A stretch of 64,000 nt of DNA from Spongilla lacustris. Lineage: Eukaryota > Porifera > Demospongiae > Spongillida > Spongillidae. Position numbers and translations under genes: made by a program. This document shows positions 1-12,465 of this stretch, one piece after another; position 1 is the stretch's first letter, and the number at the start of each line of letters is the position of its first letter. The DNA lies in NCBI GenBank assembly GCA_949361645.1, contig OX442434.1, positions 1,025,103 through 1,089,102 of the forward strand. The letters run 5' to 3'. The notes under the pieces are model-generated. The model had not been told where the DNA came from. It did no database searches and saw nothing but the letters and a program-made list of their open reading frames with translations.

Positions 1-1227
1 CTAAATAGATCAGCAGCCACATTATAATGGACAAATTCTACCAGCTAATGAGTGTCCCAGAGCATGGAAGTGATTTGCATTGTCTGGCAACAAAGAAGGC
101 AGAGAGATGTGGCAGCAGAGGGAACTGGTCCAGAGAACAAGTGGACCAAAGTCAGGACCAACAGGTGACCATGAATGGAAAGAACAAAGTTCAAGGACCA
201 TGCTCTTGCTGTGGTCATTTGCAAAGGTGGAGCAATGTGCACATCACAGTGAGCTGGAGAATATGAGAAACACTCAAAAGGTCACGTAAGAAAAGTACGT
301 AAACATCTGAGTAAGTTTATGGATGGCATTTCAGGTATGGTACAGCTTTGCGTTGCAAGAAAAAAAAACGTAGAAGGTCAGCCCAGCGTTACAAAGCTGC
401 AGCTCAAATTACAACATGGTGAGCAAGAAAAGGGTTTCAATTACGTTACAGCCCTGGTGTAATGCATTTCACTGTGGCCTTAATATCTTGCAGTTTTCAT
501 ATGGTAGGGATATTCACTGGTCAAGTTGCTCTCTAAACAGCTGGATAAACTGAGACACTAGGTAGTGTGAAAAGACCAGAAGTGCATACAATAGTGACAA
601 ATCAGTTGGCCAGGGACCCAGGGATACTCTACATCTCTTTAGAACAATTGTCTTCATCTCAGCTTAGAACATATACACTTATTCCACTTGTCAGGTATAC
701 TGAACCAGACAGTAGATGCTCTCTCCCATGGAAACAGCTCTCACTGGTCTCTGCTCATGCTCCACATGCTGATCCACAGCTAACAAATGCCCCACCTTAA
801 CTGGCAGAGCTCTAGACCACCTGATGGATCTGCTCCTTAGCTGAGCCTGGCCCCTTCGACTTCCAAGATTAACTAATGAGGTACTACTGTTCCTCCCACC
901 AATGACCACTTCCAGGCTCAAGGTAAGCTCTGTCCCTGTTCATCACCCACCTAAGCATGACTCCCCATTAACAAACTATCCAGGTATACATATAGCAGAG
1001 CCAACCTGGTGACCATTCTCCTCAAGTTAACAGAGTTCCTCGGGCACATCATAGGTTCTGCACAAACCTAAAACCTTAGTTACTTAGCTGGATTGGGGTG
1101 CAAACTGGTAGGATAAATTCTGTCCTCATCAATACATGTATATCAAGAGTCGAGGAGTTCGGTAGCAAACGCAGACAGGTAGAGCCACTGTGAGATCAGC
1201 TGCAACTGGGGTGTATGTGTCATAATG
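1..1227. other. Intergenic, no gene recognised
   Basis: Only short open frames without recognisable motifs are present on either strand. Base composition is unremarkable and I see no splice-compatible exon series. It lies upstream of retroelement remains and may be decayed element sequence, but nothing here proves that. Confidence 0.4.
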
Positions 1228-1620
1228 GGAAGTGTACAGACCCCTCGGATCCCAATATAGTGTTCCAGTTCAACAACTAACTGGGGAAGCTTAAATATGC
1301 CCTTCTGTTGGTCATCACATAAGGAAGGCTATGCCTGTGTTCACTGAAATAGCTGGTCGTGCATTTGGTGAGAGGAGTTTAGACGAAACAAATTTTTAAC
1401 TGCATGGGGGCGTGTAAATATCCCCTCCTGTCCAGTGATGGGGTGTAAGAGGGGAAAGGGTGAAGGTGTGTCCCTATGAATAGATGCTAAGGACAGCAAA
1501 GTGGCTGGGCAGCAAGGAGACCGTACACGGTGAAAAGATCCGAAACATCGGGTCTGCGGTGTCAGTCTCACTGATCTACCAACACACGTACGAGTACGCA
1601 GTGGTGCGGTGGAAGTCTTC
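1228..1620 (+). repeat. LTR-like repeat, copy 1
   Basis: This stretch is a diverged direct copy of 4490-4805: shared segments include ATCCCAATATAGTGTTCC, a run ending CCGAAACA followed by GGGTCTG, and GTCTCACTGATCTACCAAC. The two copies bracket integrase fragments, as expected for long terminal repeats of a Ty3/gypsy-type element. The copy runs directly into an integrase C-terminal fragment with no primer-binding site or gag between, so the element is deleted or recombined. Exact LTR ends are not resolved. Confidence 0.6.
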
Positions 1621-1875
1621 CTCATGTTTGGCCGCCAAGCAAAGTTGCCTGTTGATCTAATGTATGGGTCTAGTCCTCAGGAAGTGATGCTACCTGTTGG
1701 AGAGTATGTAGAAAGCCTTTGGAACACCTTGCAGACTGCTTATGCAATTGTAAGAGAAAGGTTGCAGGTTGAGCATCAAAGACAGAAAGACTTCTATGAT
1801 GAAAAGGTGTATGGCAAGCCTTTTCAGGTTGGTGATATGGTATGGGTGCATTCACCAGCAGTTCCACGAGGGTGA
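1609..1875 (+). pseudogene. Ty3/gypsy-like integrase C-terminal fragment
   Basis: An 88-codon frame with the features of the end of a gypsy-type integrase: a FGRQAKLPVDLM segment, a helix rich in R/E/Q ending in QRQKDFYDEK, then FQVGDMVWVHSP, the typical start of the small C-terminal fold. It lacks the DDE catalytic core and begins beside the LTR-like repeat. I regard it as a dead fragment of a retroelement. A diverged tail of the same element continues to about 2700 with frame breaks. Confidence 0.7.
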
Positions 1876-2515
1876 TCTCTAGAGGAAACTGCACCACTAT
1901 TGAAGTGGACCCTTTCAGGTTTTAGAATGTGTGGGGGATAGTGACTACAGAGTTAAGATGCAGAGAACTGGACGTGCATTTTGATCGTTTGAAGCCATTT
2001 GTTGCAGGAACTCGACTCTGTTAAACAGGGAGGACACAAAGACAGCCACAGAAGGCTACCTCTTCAGGCCCACAGAAGGCTACCTCTTCAGGCCCACAAC
2101 CTGAACAGCTTGGTGAACAGTTAGAGCTTCCAGATACTAGGGATATGGAACCATTGCACGAGGCTGAGAATGAAGAACCTGCTGAACAAGTTGAAGATTT
2201 GGGGCCACACCCATAGGTTGATAATGGAGAACACCTTGAAGAAATTCCTGTTGTGCCAGTTGTGCATGCAGAAGAGCCCCCAGCTACAGCCCAATACCCT
2301 CGTCGCACAAGAAAACCACCAGACCACCTTTAAAAGAAGAGGGAGCAGTGCACTTTGGACCCTAGACAGTAGTTCCAGACTGACTCCTATGTATATAAAT
2401 AGCATAGGATTTCATGTGACTACAAGTGATATTTTTGTAGTGCTGCTTGATTTCATATATCATTTTGGCTGCTGCCTGTATCTTCGGCTATTATTACACA
2501 CGGCATTGTTGGAAT

Positions 2516-2700
2516 GGTGGAACACCCCCAACTATTGACATGGGATCCTCTCCTAGTCAGAAGCTGTTCTCCAGAAGGACCAGTATTAGTGCAAGATGTG
2601 TGAGCAAAGAAGACACAGTGGTCTAGTGGGAGGTGCTTGGATCAGTTCTCAGATTGGTCTTACATTGTGGATGTTGATGGTAAAATTGTGCCTCATTCTT
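2516..2700 (+). repeat. Retroelement segment duplicated at 3733-4050
   Basis: The stretch around CTAGTCAGAAGCTGTTCTCCA and the following GATGTGTGAGCAAAGAAG / TGGATGTTGATGGTAAAAT recurs almost identically at 3733-4050. The first copy lacks the ~150 bases present between the two blocks in the second. This shows two integrase-region copies of one element family lying in the same orientation, one with an internal deletion. Confidence 0.65.
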
Positions 2701-3364
2701 GATCTTCCCCTGAGCATCAGATTGTACACAATCTGCAGCAGAACATCACGTTCACCATGAAGTGTCTTTTTCACCCTCCATGTCCCACGAAGAAACCAGC
2801 GAACCAGTAACCATGCCTCCACCAACTATCTTGATCAAAGAGGTCATCCAGAGGCTTCAGAGTGGCCAGGCTAAGCCAGTGTGCACTGAAGTAGCTGGTA
2901 AGGAGGTCTAGCTTTGTGCCCTCGTTCATCACCAGAGCCAAGTAGAAGTTGAAGTCTTAGAACAGCTCCCTCAGTTTACTCACGCTACAATGTGCACCCA
3001 TGATTTAACCATCCGCTGTGTTTTCATTCCAGTACAAAGCAAACTGCTTGATAATGGTGCTTTGATTGGAAGATAGTGACATCTTTTGAGATGGACCTTT
3101 TTACAACTTCTGGCTGTCCCTACATTATTTAAACATCTCCAGCTCCCAACAACAGTCCCCATCTTGCATCTCCACATGACATCATCTGCTGGGATCACTT
3201 ATTGCCATCATGGAAAGGGACAGATTAGTGTGGGTTCTGTCAGCTGGGGGTGAGAGACAAGATTGGGAGGCTTCTCCATCTATGCTTTGAGGTGCATGTA
3301 CTCAGGACCCATAATTGTTCCCTGTTATCTCTGGACACCAGTCTGATGTTGGAGTTGATCACTT

Positions 3365-4195
3365 ATGACACAGAAGCCATTTGTGCATTGGGAGTTAGGC
3401 AAGGAAACCATGGGAGAATGTGGTTGTTTTTTTTGGATAGGGAAGGACTATTTCTTGAGATCTGCAAGCTTCAACAGACAACCACAGCCTCTGTGGTGGA
3501 AGCTACCAAAGTGCATTTGGCCAGGCAAATTTACTGTTACAGTACACTCAGATAGTGGTCCTCAATTCTCATCTCAAGAGTTCCAGGCATTTGATAAAGA
3601 ATGGGAATTTGAGCACACCATTTCATCGCCTTACAACAGCCGATCAAATGGGAGGGCCGAGAGTCCATTGAAAATAGCCAAACGCTTGTTTAAGAGGAGT
3701 GCAGACCCGTACATGGAATTGTTGGAATGGCGGAACACCCCAACTCAATGGATCCACTCCTAGTCAGAGGCTGTTCTCCAGAAGGACCTGGTGGTAGCTA
3801 TTGTAGCAAGTGACTGGGTATTAAAGCCATACATTCAAGATGACATGTGGGGGAAAGAAATAGCTAGGCGGCAAGTGATTCAATCTCAGGGCTGTGGTAG
3901 GGGAAGAAGAGAGATACCTCCATTACAGTGGGGGAACCAGTACATGTATTAGTGCAAGATGTGTGAGCAAAGAAGACAGTGGTCTAGTGGGAGGTGCTTG
4001 GATCAGTTCTCAGATCGGTCTTACATTGTGGATGTTGATGGTAAAATTGTGAGGAGAAACCACAGGTTCCTAAAACCTTCCTGTCATCAACCAGTGGGTC
4101 ACAATATTCTTAGGAGAGTGAATTATAGAAGGGGATGGCACCACATCAAATCGAGGAAAGAACTGGAGGAAAAGTCTATCACGAAATACAGGTAG
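3365..4195 (+). pseudogene. Ty3/gypsy-like integrase core fragment
   Basis: The frame from 3365 contains HSDSGPQFSSQEF, the second catalytic aspartate region of a retroelement integrase, then ISSPYNSRSNGRAES, matching the consensus up to the DDE glutamate, and an ELLEWRNTP segment. The frame closes at a TAG in 3763; the continuation to 4195 (RRNHRFLKP) lies in other frames and resembles the integrase tail. The upstream zinc-binding domain and reverse transcriptase are absent. Disrupted fragment, not a working gene. Confidence 0.75.
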
Positions 4196-4489
4196 CTCCA
4201 TTGATTTATGGGGCTAACCGAGATTAGTGAAGTGGCAGCTACTGACTACACTGCCAACAGCTAACTGGAAGCAATTCATGTTTCCCCTGGACCTCAGATA
4301 CAATGTAGCAGTGACCGGCCCAGTGACGAGGTGTGGCCGGTAGAGTGACCCAGGAGCCTTCAAGATACCGAGACTTTATTAAGTGTTAGAGGACTGTGTG
4401 GGATGTTTAGGACAGGATCACGTGTGTACCATGTGAACTGGTATTCATTCATGTATTCAGAGTGTATATTTGAGAAGTGAAAGGCACAA

Positions 4490-4805
4490 TACAAACTGTG
4501 TACAGATCCCTCGAATCCCAATATAGTGTTCCTGGCCAACAACTAACTGGGGGAGCTCTCTCGAAATAAATTACACATGCATGGGGTCGTGTAAACATCT
4601 CTTCCCATCGGCCGTTGGTCCATGACGGGGTGTCAGATGGGACAGGGTAATGGCACATCCCTATAAATAGGAGCTAAGGAGAGCAAAGCGGATGGGCTTG
4701 CAGCGAGGAGACGGTACGTGATGAAACGGTCCGAAACAACGGGTCTGGGGTGTCAGTCTCACCGATCTACCAACAAACGTACGAGTACGCAGTGGAGAGA
4801 TGGAA
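4490..4805 (+). repeat. LTR-like repeat, copy 2
   Basis: Diverged direct copy of 1228-1620, same orientation, downstream of the integrase fragments. It includes a TATA-like CTATAAATAG near 4661, suitable for an LTR promoter. The two copies differ by many substitutions and small indels, so insertion is old. Confidence 0.6.
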
Positions 4806-5600
4806 GTGTACGCGACCCTCGAGATGAGTGTAAAGCTTGCGCTGACGTAAGAAGAGGCTGGGTGGTAGAATTGCGATCAGCCAATCACTAGCTGATGAAG
4901 TAGGAGGAGCATCAATTAGAGTACCATTTGGCTGGGTACGAGAGTAAACACCCAACAGATCAATTGAAAGTCAATTGAAGTGGGAGGGCAGTACGGTTTG
5001 GCTGGGTACGAGAGTAAACACACAATTCACAGCGACCCGCTGTCGGTAAGTGTGAGGACAGGGTAGAGGTTGGGTACGGGCCGTCGGGCCCTACGCTGTA
5101 AAACAGTGGTAAAGGAGGGGGCAGAGGCCCCAGAGGTAATGACCGTGGGTGCACCAGTAGAAGCGGGATCAAATCCAAGGGACGCAGAAAGAACTTGTTA
5201 TTGCTTTGTGTTCACCCACGATGTAGCAACATACAAACGTGCAACGATTTGAAGGCTGAAAACAAAGATTCAGTTATTACTATGATGTCATTATTACAAA
5301 TTACACCAAGCCTTAGCCCTTAACAACCTTATCAATACATTGTATCTGCACCTAGTCCTCCTAAATACAGCCCCACACCCCATGTAACCTTAGTCACCTT
5401 GATGACCATGTACCCTAAGTCACCTTGATGACCTAGCCACATCGTTCACTAGTTTGATGACAATCTACCTTTAGCCATTCTGATGACAATGTACCCTAAC
5501 AATGTAACCTTAGCCAGTTTGATGATGCCCAATCTATCATAAGTCAGACAATGTAACCTAGTGAATGTACAGTGCATGGCTACCACATGTACACAGAGTT
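4806..5600. other. Intergenic with short duplications
   Basis: No gene seen. GGCTGGGTACGAGAGTAAAC occurs twice (near 4930 and 4999), a short direct duplication next to the retroelement. From 5380 to 5560 short phrases such as CCTTAGTCACCTTGATGAC recur irregularly, an old degenerate tandem repeat. Confidence 0.4.
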
Positions 5601-5624
5601 ACCACACATACCTGGAATGTCAAT

Positions 5625-7117
5625 GGTGTCTGACCCTCCTCCTCCTCCTGCCTCCTCAGGATAAGTTCCTTGGCGTTTTGCAGGCTGGCCAAGTCTTGCT
5701 AAGAGAAGTGGTCCCCCTCACTGTGATCATGTGATCCACCTGATGAAGGAAGCCATGGAAACCATCACATGACCATATCCTTTCCTTTTGTATGTGATCA
5801 TGTGATCATGCCAACTAGATGCATGTATGTTAACACATTTATGAGCATCTGACCATATTATTAATGACCCCAGTGAACATTACAGTATTAATCACAGGCT
5901 CCTTATCTTCTCTGTCATTCACACCCTCCCTTCAGCTAACCTGTTCCCCTGCTATCCAAGAAATACACATCCTCGACTCCTCCCCCTCCCCTCAGGAGGT
6001 CCTGGTATTTGGCATGCAGCAGAGCTTTCTCATCAAACAGGTCCTCTATCCTCAGGTTGATGCCCAGAGCCTTCAGCACCTAGAGCTTCATGGCCACCTC
6101 ATTAAGGGTGAGGCCTAGCTTGTGATTGTGCCGCAGGTCATCAGAGGATTCCTGAGCTGTTGGGAGCCCCAAGGTCCAGCTAGCTGTTATGTCCAGTGTG
6201 AGGATGGTGGTATGGTGGCTATGTCCCTGTTCAGGCAGAAGTCAATGCATGTAATTCTGCGGGAATGAGGTACTTACATCTAATTAAGTGTCCTTGCAAG
6301 TGTGTACACAGCATGTAAACCATGTGTGTACAAGTATGTGTACAGCATATGTCATGTGTGTGCATGTACATACATTGTAAGTGTGCCTGCCTGCAACTGC
6401 TAATGCTGTTCTTCATGGGTTGTTTCCATGAACCCCTCACAAACACTATCTGCAAGGATCAGCAACATACATGTAGTCATTAGTGGCCTTCCAAGGTGAT
6501 GCTGCTCCTTCTGCCCTCCTGTTCTTCCACCACAGCAAGCCAAGCACGAAGGAGCATTCAGACAGCTCTTTCTAAATGTAAGCAATTAAAGGGTAGTAAT
6601 GTACAGAATATGTATCTGCATACTTCCATTGTCAAATTCCTGGGGTATCACTCCACTGAGTTGGTCCAGTAGCACACAGAGATTGTTTCGGGAGAAAGCA
6701 AAAGAAAGCCATCCTCTGTTTGATCACCACCTGTAAAGGGAGTATTTTAAATACAACACGATCACCATACACACAAGGTCATGCACACCTGTCTTTACAC
6801 ACAAGTAATCACACTGATTAGTGCGCTCCATGTGATGTCTGTGCTTTTCCAGTCTGCCCATTCCACTTCATACTATTAGCCTACACTTGGAGGCAACAAC
6901 ACAAAACAGGTTACACCAAGGCAAGTTTAACATAAATCATATTCATTCAGGTGGTAGGAGTAAAGGCCAGCATACACGGGACGACTTCTTGTGGATTTGT
7001 TGCATGCAACTTGAATGAATATGGGTAAAAGTTCCATAATTGTTTAGTTTACTGATGGTTTGCAGAACGTTTGTCCATATTCATTTGAGTTGCATGCTAC
7101 AAATCGACTAGAAGTCG

Positions 7118-7179
<62 letters not shown>

Positions 7180-10100
7180 CTGGCCTTTATGATAACTGCA
7201 AAAAGGTTATCATAGTCCTACCACCTAAATGAATATGATTTATAGTAACCACATAGACAATAAACAAATACATACACAAATGCCATAACCATGTCAAGGC
7301 GTTTACCTCTACATGGATATGTAAAGAAACACAAAAGCTGATCAAATCAAGGCATTTCCCTCTCATTGAATCAGACGTAACACACATGCAATGCAATGAT
7401 TCGCTTCAAGGCATTTCCCTCTACACAAATCATGCCTGCAGACAAACATATCCTGATCAAATCAAGGCATTTCCCTCTCATTGAATCAGACGCAACACAC
7501 ATGCAATGCAATGATTCTCTTCAAGGCATTTCCCTCTACACAAATCATGCCTGCAGACAAACATATCCTGATCAAATCAAGGCATTTCCCTCTCATTGAA
7601 TCAAGATGCAACACACATGCAATGCAATGATTCGCTTCAAGGCATTTACCTCTACACAAATCATGCCTGCAGACAAACATATCCTGATCAAATCAAGGCA
7701 TTTCCCTCTCATTGAATCAAGATGCAACACACATGCAATGCAATGATTCGCTTCAAGGCATTTACCTCTACACAAATCATGCAGACAAAGAGATCCTGAT
7801 CAAATCAAGACATTTCTCTCTCATTGAATCAGGCTATAAATACATGTACATGCAGGTGCTAAATCCAATTCAAGGCTTTTACCTCTACATGGATCGGGCA
7901 ACAAGACACACAAAACAGCTGCTCATTCACTTACCTTTTGTAGATCAGGCATGAATACAAAAGTTTCCTTTTGTAATCCGTTCAGGCCCCATTGCAACAT
8001 GTTGCCTGCAGTACCTAGCGGAAAATAATTTACTGTTGAGTAGCTTTGCTTTGAAATGATCAAGGGAAGAAACACTAAACTGTAAACATTACATCTTAAG
8101 ATCATTCTTTGTATGTGTAGGTTTGTATTCAGAATGATTCACTAACATTCTAAAGCAACATGCATGTAAATGGGTTGGCTGGTAACTTTGAACATTACTA
8201 GAGCTGACACTTTAGTTGCACATAGCTAAGGAGAAGAGCACACAACAGGGTAGTGATTATTATGAATTATGCATATTGCGATATGAAAATACACGAGGAA
8301 CAACAAAAGAAGTAAAATGCTGTCAACCAGTAATGACCAATGAAGCTCACCAATATAATATAGCCTAACACATAACAGACAGCTCACTAACATAGCCTAA
8401 CACATAACAGACAGCTCACTAACATAGCCTAACACATAACAGACACCTCACCAACATAGCCTAACACATAACAGACAGCTCACCAACATAGCCTAACACA
8501 TAACAGACACCTCACCAACATAGCCTAACACATAACAGACACCTCACCAACATAGCCTAACACATAACAGACACCTCACCAACATAGCCTAACACATAAC
8601 AGACATCTCACCAACATAGCCTAACACATAACAGACATCTCACCAACATAGCCTAACACATAACAGACACCTCACCAAGATAGCCTAACACATAACAGAC
8701 ACCTCACCAACATAGCCTAACACATAACAGACACCTCACCAACATAGCCTAACACATAACAGACACCTCACCAACATAGCCTAACACATAACAGACACCT
8801 CACCAACATAGCCTAACACATAACAGACACCTCACCAACATAGCCTAACACATAACAGACACCTCACCAACATAGCCTAACACATAACAGACACCTCACT
8901 AACATAGCCTAACACATAACAGACACCTCACCAACATAGCCTAACACATAACAGACATCTCACCAACATAGCCTAACACATAACAGACACCTCACCAAGA
9001 TAGCCTAACACATAACAGACACCTCACCAACATAGCCTAACACATAACAGACACCTCACCAACATAGCCTAACACATAACAGACACCTCACCAAGATAGC
9101 CTAACACATAACAGACACTTCACCAAGATAGCCTAACACATAACAGACACCTCACCAACATAGCCTAACACATAACAGACACCTCACCAAGATAGCCTAA
9201 CACATAACAGACACCTCACCAACATAGCCTAACACATAACAGACACCTCACCAAGATAGCCTAACACATAACAGACACTTCACCAACATAGCCTAACACA
9301 TAACAGACACCTCACCAATATAGCCTAACACATAACAGACAGCTCACCAACATAGCCTAACACATAACAGACATCTCACCAACATAGCCTAACACATAAC
9401 AGACACCTCACCAAGATAGCCTAACACATAACAGACACCTCACTAACATAGCCTAACACATAACAGACACTTCACCAACATAGCCTAACACATAACAGAC
9501 ACTTCACCAACATAGCCTAACACATAACAGACACCTCACCAAGATAGCCTAACACATAACAGACACCTCACCAACATAGCCTAACACATAACAGACACCT
9601 CACCAAGATAGCCTAACACATAACAGACACTTCACCAACATAGCCTAACACATAACAGACACCTCACCAATATAGCCTAACACATAACAGACAGCTCACC
9701 AACATAGCCTAACACATAACAGACATCTCACCAACATAGCCTAACACATAACAGACACCTCACCAAGATAGCCTAACACATAACAGACACCTCACTAACA
9801 TAGCCTAACACATAACAGACACTTCACCAACATAGCCTAACACATAACAGACACTTCACCAACATAGCCTAACACATAACAGACACCTCACCAAGATAGC
9901 CTAACACATAACAGACACCTCACTAACATAGCCTAACACATAACAGACACTTCACCAATGTAATATAGCCTAACACATAACAGACACCTCACCAACATAG
10001 CCTAACACATAACAGACACCTCACCAACATAGCCTAACACATAACAGACACTTCACCAGTGCTCTATAGAACTCTGTAGGCTTCCTATGAAGTTCCATGA

Positions 10101-10235
10101 TTACCTCTCCAGTAGTGAGTTCAACATTTGGGGAGAAAGTGAAAGGGTGGTAGATCCAACAGTGGCTTCAATCCTCCCTTGAAGCTGTGGCTGACGATGA
10201 TACCTGGGAAGGGATCAGAGGAGAAACAGGGTAAG
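5625..10235 (-). CDS. Exon-like islands of an unrecognised minus-strand gene (possibly broken)
   Basis: Reading the minus strand, several segments look like exons: about 10105-10207 (between CAG and GTAATC, carrying LSLSPQMLNSLLE), about 7937-8011 (between TGCAG and GTAAGT, carrying FVFMPDLQK), about 6619-6720 and 6470-6580 (carrying LWWKNRRAEG), 5990-6110 (GINLRIEDLFDEKALL) and 5632-5700 (LQNAKELILRRQEEEE). Phases do not all join, and the 6.1-kb segment has an in-frame TAG after EVAMKL. I do not recognise the family. It may be a real gene with exons I mis-bounded, or a pseudogene. The 32-bp array at 8.35-10.06 kb would sit inside one of its introns. Confidence 0.3.
7119..7178. repeat. Poly-C tract (~60 bp)
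   Basis: An uninterrupted homopolymer of cytosine on the plus strand (poly-G on the other). It is flanked by an inverted similarity, GTGGATTTGTTGCATGCAAC on the left and TAGAAGTCG-type sequence on the right. Length may be affected by assembly. Confidence 0.9.
7300..7905. repeat. Tandem array, ~116-bp unit, about 5 copies
   Basis: Units alternate the phrases CAAGGCATTTCCCTCTCATTG, CACACATGCAATGCAATGAT and CAAATCATGCCTGCAGACAA. Units near 7390, 7505 and 7620 are nearly identical; outer copies are more diverged and one unit lacks a few bases (ATCATGCAGACAAAG near 7778). The half-unit CAAGGCATTT recurs twice per unit, so the unit itself is an old dimer. Confidence 0.9.
8352..10060. repeat. 32-bp tandem array, about 53 copies, with higher-order structure
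   Basis: The unit is CATAGCCTAACACATAACAG followed by ACACCTCACCAA, repeated without spacers. Variable sites are the AGCTCAC/ACCTCAC/ATCTCAC/ACTTCAC position and the AACATA/AAGATA/AATATA junction. A variant series starting with the CACCAATATAG unit at 9313 recurs at 9665, exactly 352 bp (11 units) later. On the minus strand each unit reads TTGGTGAGGTG, resembling a 5' splice site, and TATGTGTTAGGC, resembling a 3' site. Confidence 0.95.
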
Positions 10236-10652
10236 TATACATGTAGGGTTCAATGATCACAGAAGCCATTATTCATGACCAATGCACGGGTTAGGATTCC
10301 GGTCAGAACGGACGAGGACACGTGTTATGAATATATAATTACCAGCGAGTTCAAACTTGTGGCTTTTACATATAACAAATACGGAGTTGGATGAACCACA
10401 ACCTCCCGCTACACGCTAGTTTGCTTCTGCACACGGCCCACATCGACCACAGCCAAAAACCTACCTTCCCCCCTAGAGTGATAACACGTGTCTGATAGAA
10501 CGACGATATACGCGCGCTTTAGCTAATTCCTAGTAATGAGCTCACCTGTGACTAGTACCTGCATTTTATACTTCGCGCTATTGATTAAGCTGCATGCAGC
10601 TCACAAACTATAAAACGTCATGCACTGATCGCGTGACTGCACTGAAAGCCAA
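10236..10652. other. Intergenic, no gene recognised
   Basis: Mixed sequence with several CpG-containing stretches (CGACGATATACGCGCGC near 10501). It could contain the promoter of the putative minus-strand gene ending near 10.2 kb, but no specific element is clear. Confidence 0.3.
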
Positions 10653-11237
10653 GTGTTTTTAATTAATGTTTTTAACTCCACCTTTCGAATTGCAGTTGGA
10701 CCCAGACTTGGTGTTCCCTTGTGCCATTCACACACTTGCCGCCATTATGGTTCTCACGTGAATGACTTTGCTACTCATGGCCTCAGCTGTAGATGTCAGC
10801 TGCAAAGATACCTGCTCGTTTGGAGCCTTCTGAAGTAGCCAGATCAGATGGTAAAAGGCCCGGTGGTATTTCAATGGTTCCCTGGAAAGAGGGGAAACTT
10901 CTTGTGTGGGATGCAACATGCTGACACCTTGGCACCATCACATCTCTCCACTGCTGAAAGAGGCCCAGGTTTGGAAGCAACAGAGGCTGACTCCCAAAAC
11001 AGGAAGAAGTATTTCTCTCTTGAAGCTAAGTACTTAATGGTTCCCATAGCATGTGAGTCTCAATCTCTTGGTGTGTTTGGTGCTGAAACATTGTCCTTTC
11101 TTAAGGACCTTGGCCATCGTCTGCACCAAACCACAGGAGACTCACAATCCTACCAGTTCTTACTCCAGCATCTTTCTGTGGCAATCCAGAGAGGAAATTC
11201 CACGAGCATTAAGTTCCTATGTTGGCTTAGATGACTT
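10653..11237 (+). pseudogene. Retroelement reverse-transcriptase C-terminal fragment 1
   Basis: Two frames together resemble the tail of a family of retroelement reverse-transcriptase proteins common in marine invertebrate genomes: GPRLGVPLCHSHTCRHYG and ATHGLSCR in the first frame (10653-10838), then after a frame change ADTLAPSHLSTA, KYFSLEAKYLMVPIACES and LKDLGHRLHQTTGD in the second (10848-11234). The polymerase domain is absent, and the middle is shortened. Dead fragment. Confidence 0.6.
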
Positions 11238-11689
11238 TTAGTTCTGTGTGTGTGTGAGCGAGTGAGCTAGTATGAGTATGTTAGGTTGTGTTGTTGTTAG
11301 CTGTACTTATGTTATTATGTATATGTATGTATCAATGTACTCAAATTGCTATTATTGTTGTATTCTCCTTTTTTTACTGTTTTCTTTACATAAATCAAAT
11401 TCACATGTGAGTCAATAGATTGCTGTCAGATACATATAGTGTCACTTAAGTTGATATACCTATAGTGAATATATGCAGCACAGACAGTTAAGCCATGAGC
11501 TCAGATGGTATTTACATCAAACTAAAATTGCAATGGGTGCATTGTGCCGCTTCACTTAGCTGCTGTTCCGATGGTACAGATGATGATCAGAACTAATCTG
11601 TATTATGTCACATGTACATGTGTACGTGTACATGCATGTATATGCTGAAAACTTTAATTCATGTCGGAGAGCCTGTGTTGGGGTTCAGG

Positions 11690-12095
11690 TAGAGATGGGG
11701 AGTGGTTATGGACTCCATGAGCACAACAAACGACCAGCGGATGTTCTTGCTGCAATTGGATGTTGGGCAAGCCGGCTGCATTCGATTTCACTGTTACATC
11801 ACTGCTAGTTTCTAACAGTTACCTGAAGCGAGTGTGACAGCAGGGTCTGCAGCCTTTGCTACCAAGGAGCGCAAGCATGGGTCCAATGACACCAAATGTG
11901 CTGAACTGGGTTGGGTGTCCATCCCACTTGCAGTGGAGACATATGGTTGCTGGGGTACAGCGGCTAAGTGGGCATTATCTCAGTTTGCTTTCAGATTGGC
12001 TACAAGACAGAACTGCCCCAAAGTCAAATGTCAGTAGCACAGCTGATTTTGTTTTGCCCGATGTTATCAAGACGGGAGGCAAGCATTTTAAATGA
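11690..12095 (+). pseudogene. Retroelement reverse-transcriptase C-terminal fragment 2
   Basis: A second, different copy of the same kind of tail: GWVSIPLAVETYGCWG, then QFAFRLATRQNCPKVKC in the frame 11834-12037, the usual order of these blocks. The frame is short and closed by stops on both sides. It follows fragment 1 in the same orientation but is not a simple duplicate of it. Confidence 0.55.
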
Positions 12096-12162
12096 ATCTA
12101 TGGCTTCTTTTCCCCAAGCAACATACCGGTACGATCGACTCTGCTAGCTGATAGATTATTAA

Positions 12163-12465
12163 CAAGATATAAAAATTTAACCAAAATAAAATTGGTGATG
12201 TAGGATTTGTATAGATAGCAATTGAGTAAAAAGGAAGGAAACAAGGAATTACGGATATTATGCATTCATTAAATTATAAATATTACATACCTACATTTAG
12301 CAGACTTTCAGGCAGGTAGATTTGCTAAATAATGTAGGTCTGTAATATTTATAATTTAATGAATGCATAATATCCGTAATTCCTTGTTTCCTTCCTTTTT
12401 ACTCAATTGCTATCTATACAAATCCTACATCACCAATTTTATTTTAATTAAATTTTTATATCTTG
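12163..12465. mobile_element. Palindromic MITE (~303 bp)
   Basis: The left arm begins CAAGATATAAAAATTTAA and the right arm ends TTAAATTTTTATATCTTG. The arms match for about 140 bases each with few mismatches, leaving a short loop around 12300-12335. There is no coding capacity. No clear target duplication is visible at these ends, so the transposase family is unassigned. Confidence 0.85.

Noticed and set aside
8352..10060. CRISPR-like array (32-bp regular repeats)
   Set aside because: There are no unique spacers; repeats follow each other directly, and the context is a spliced eukaryotic genome.
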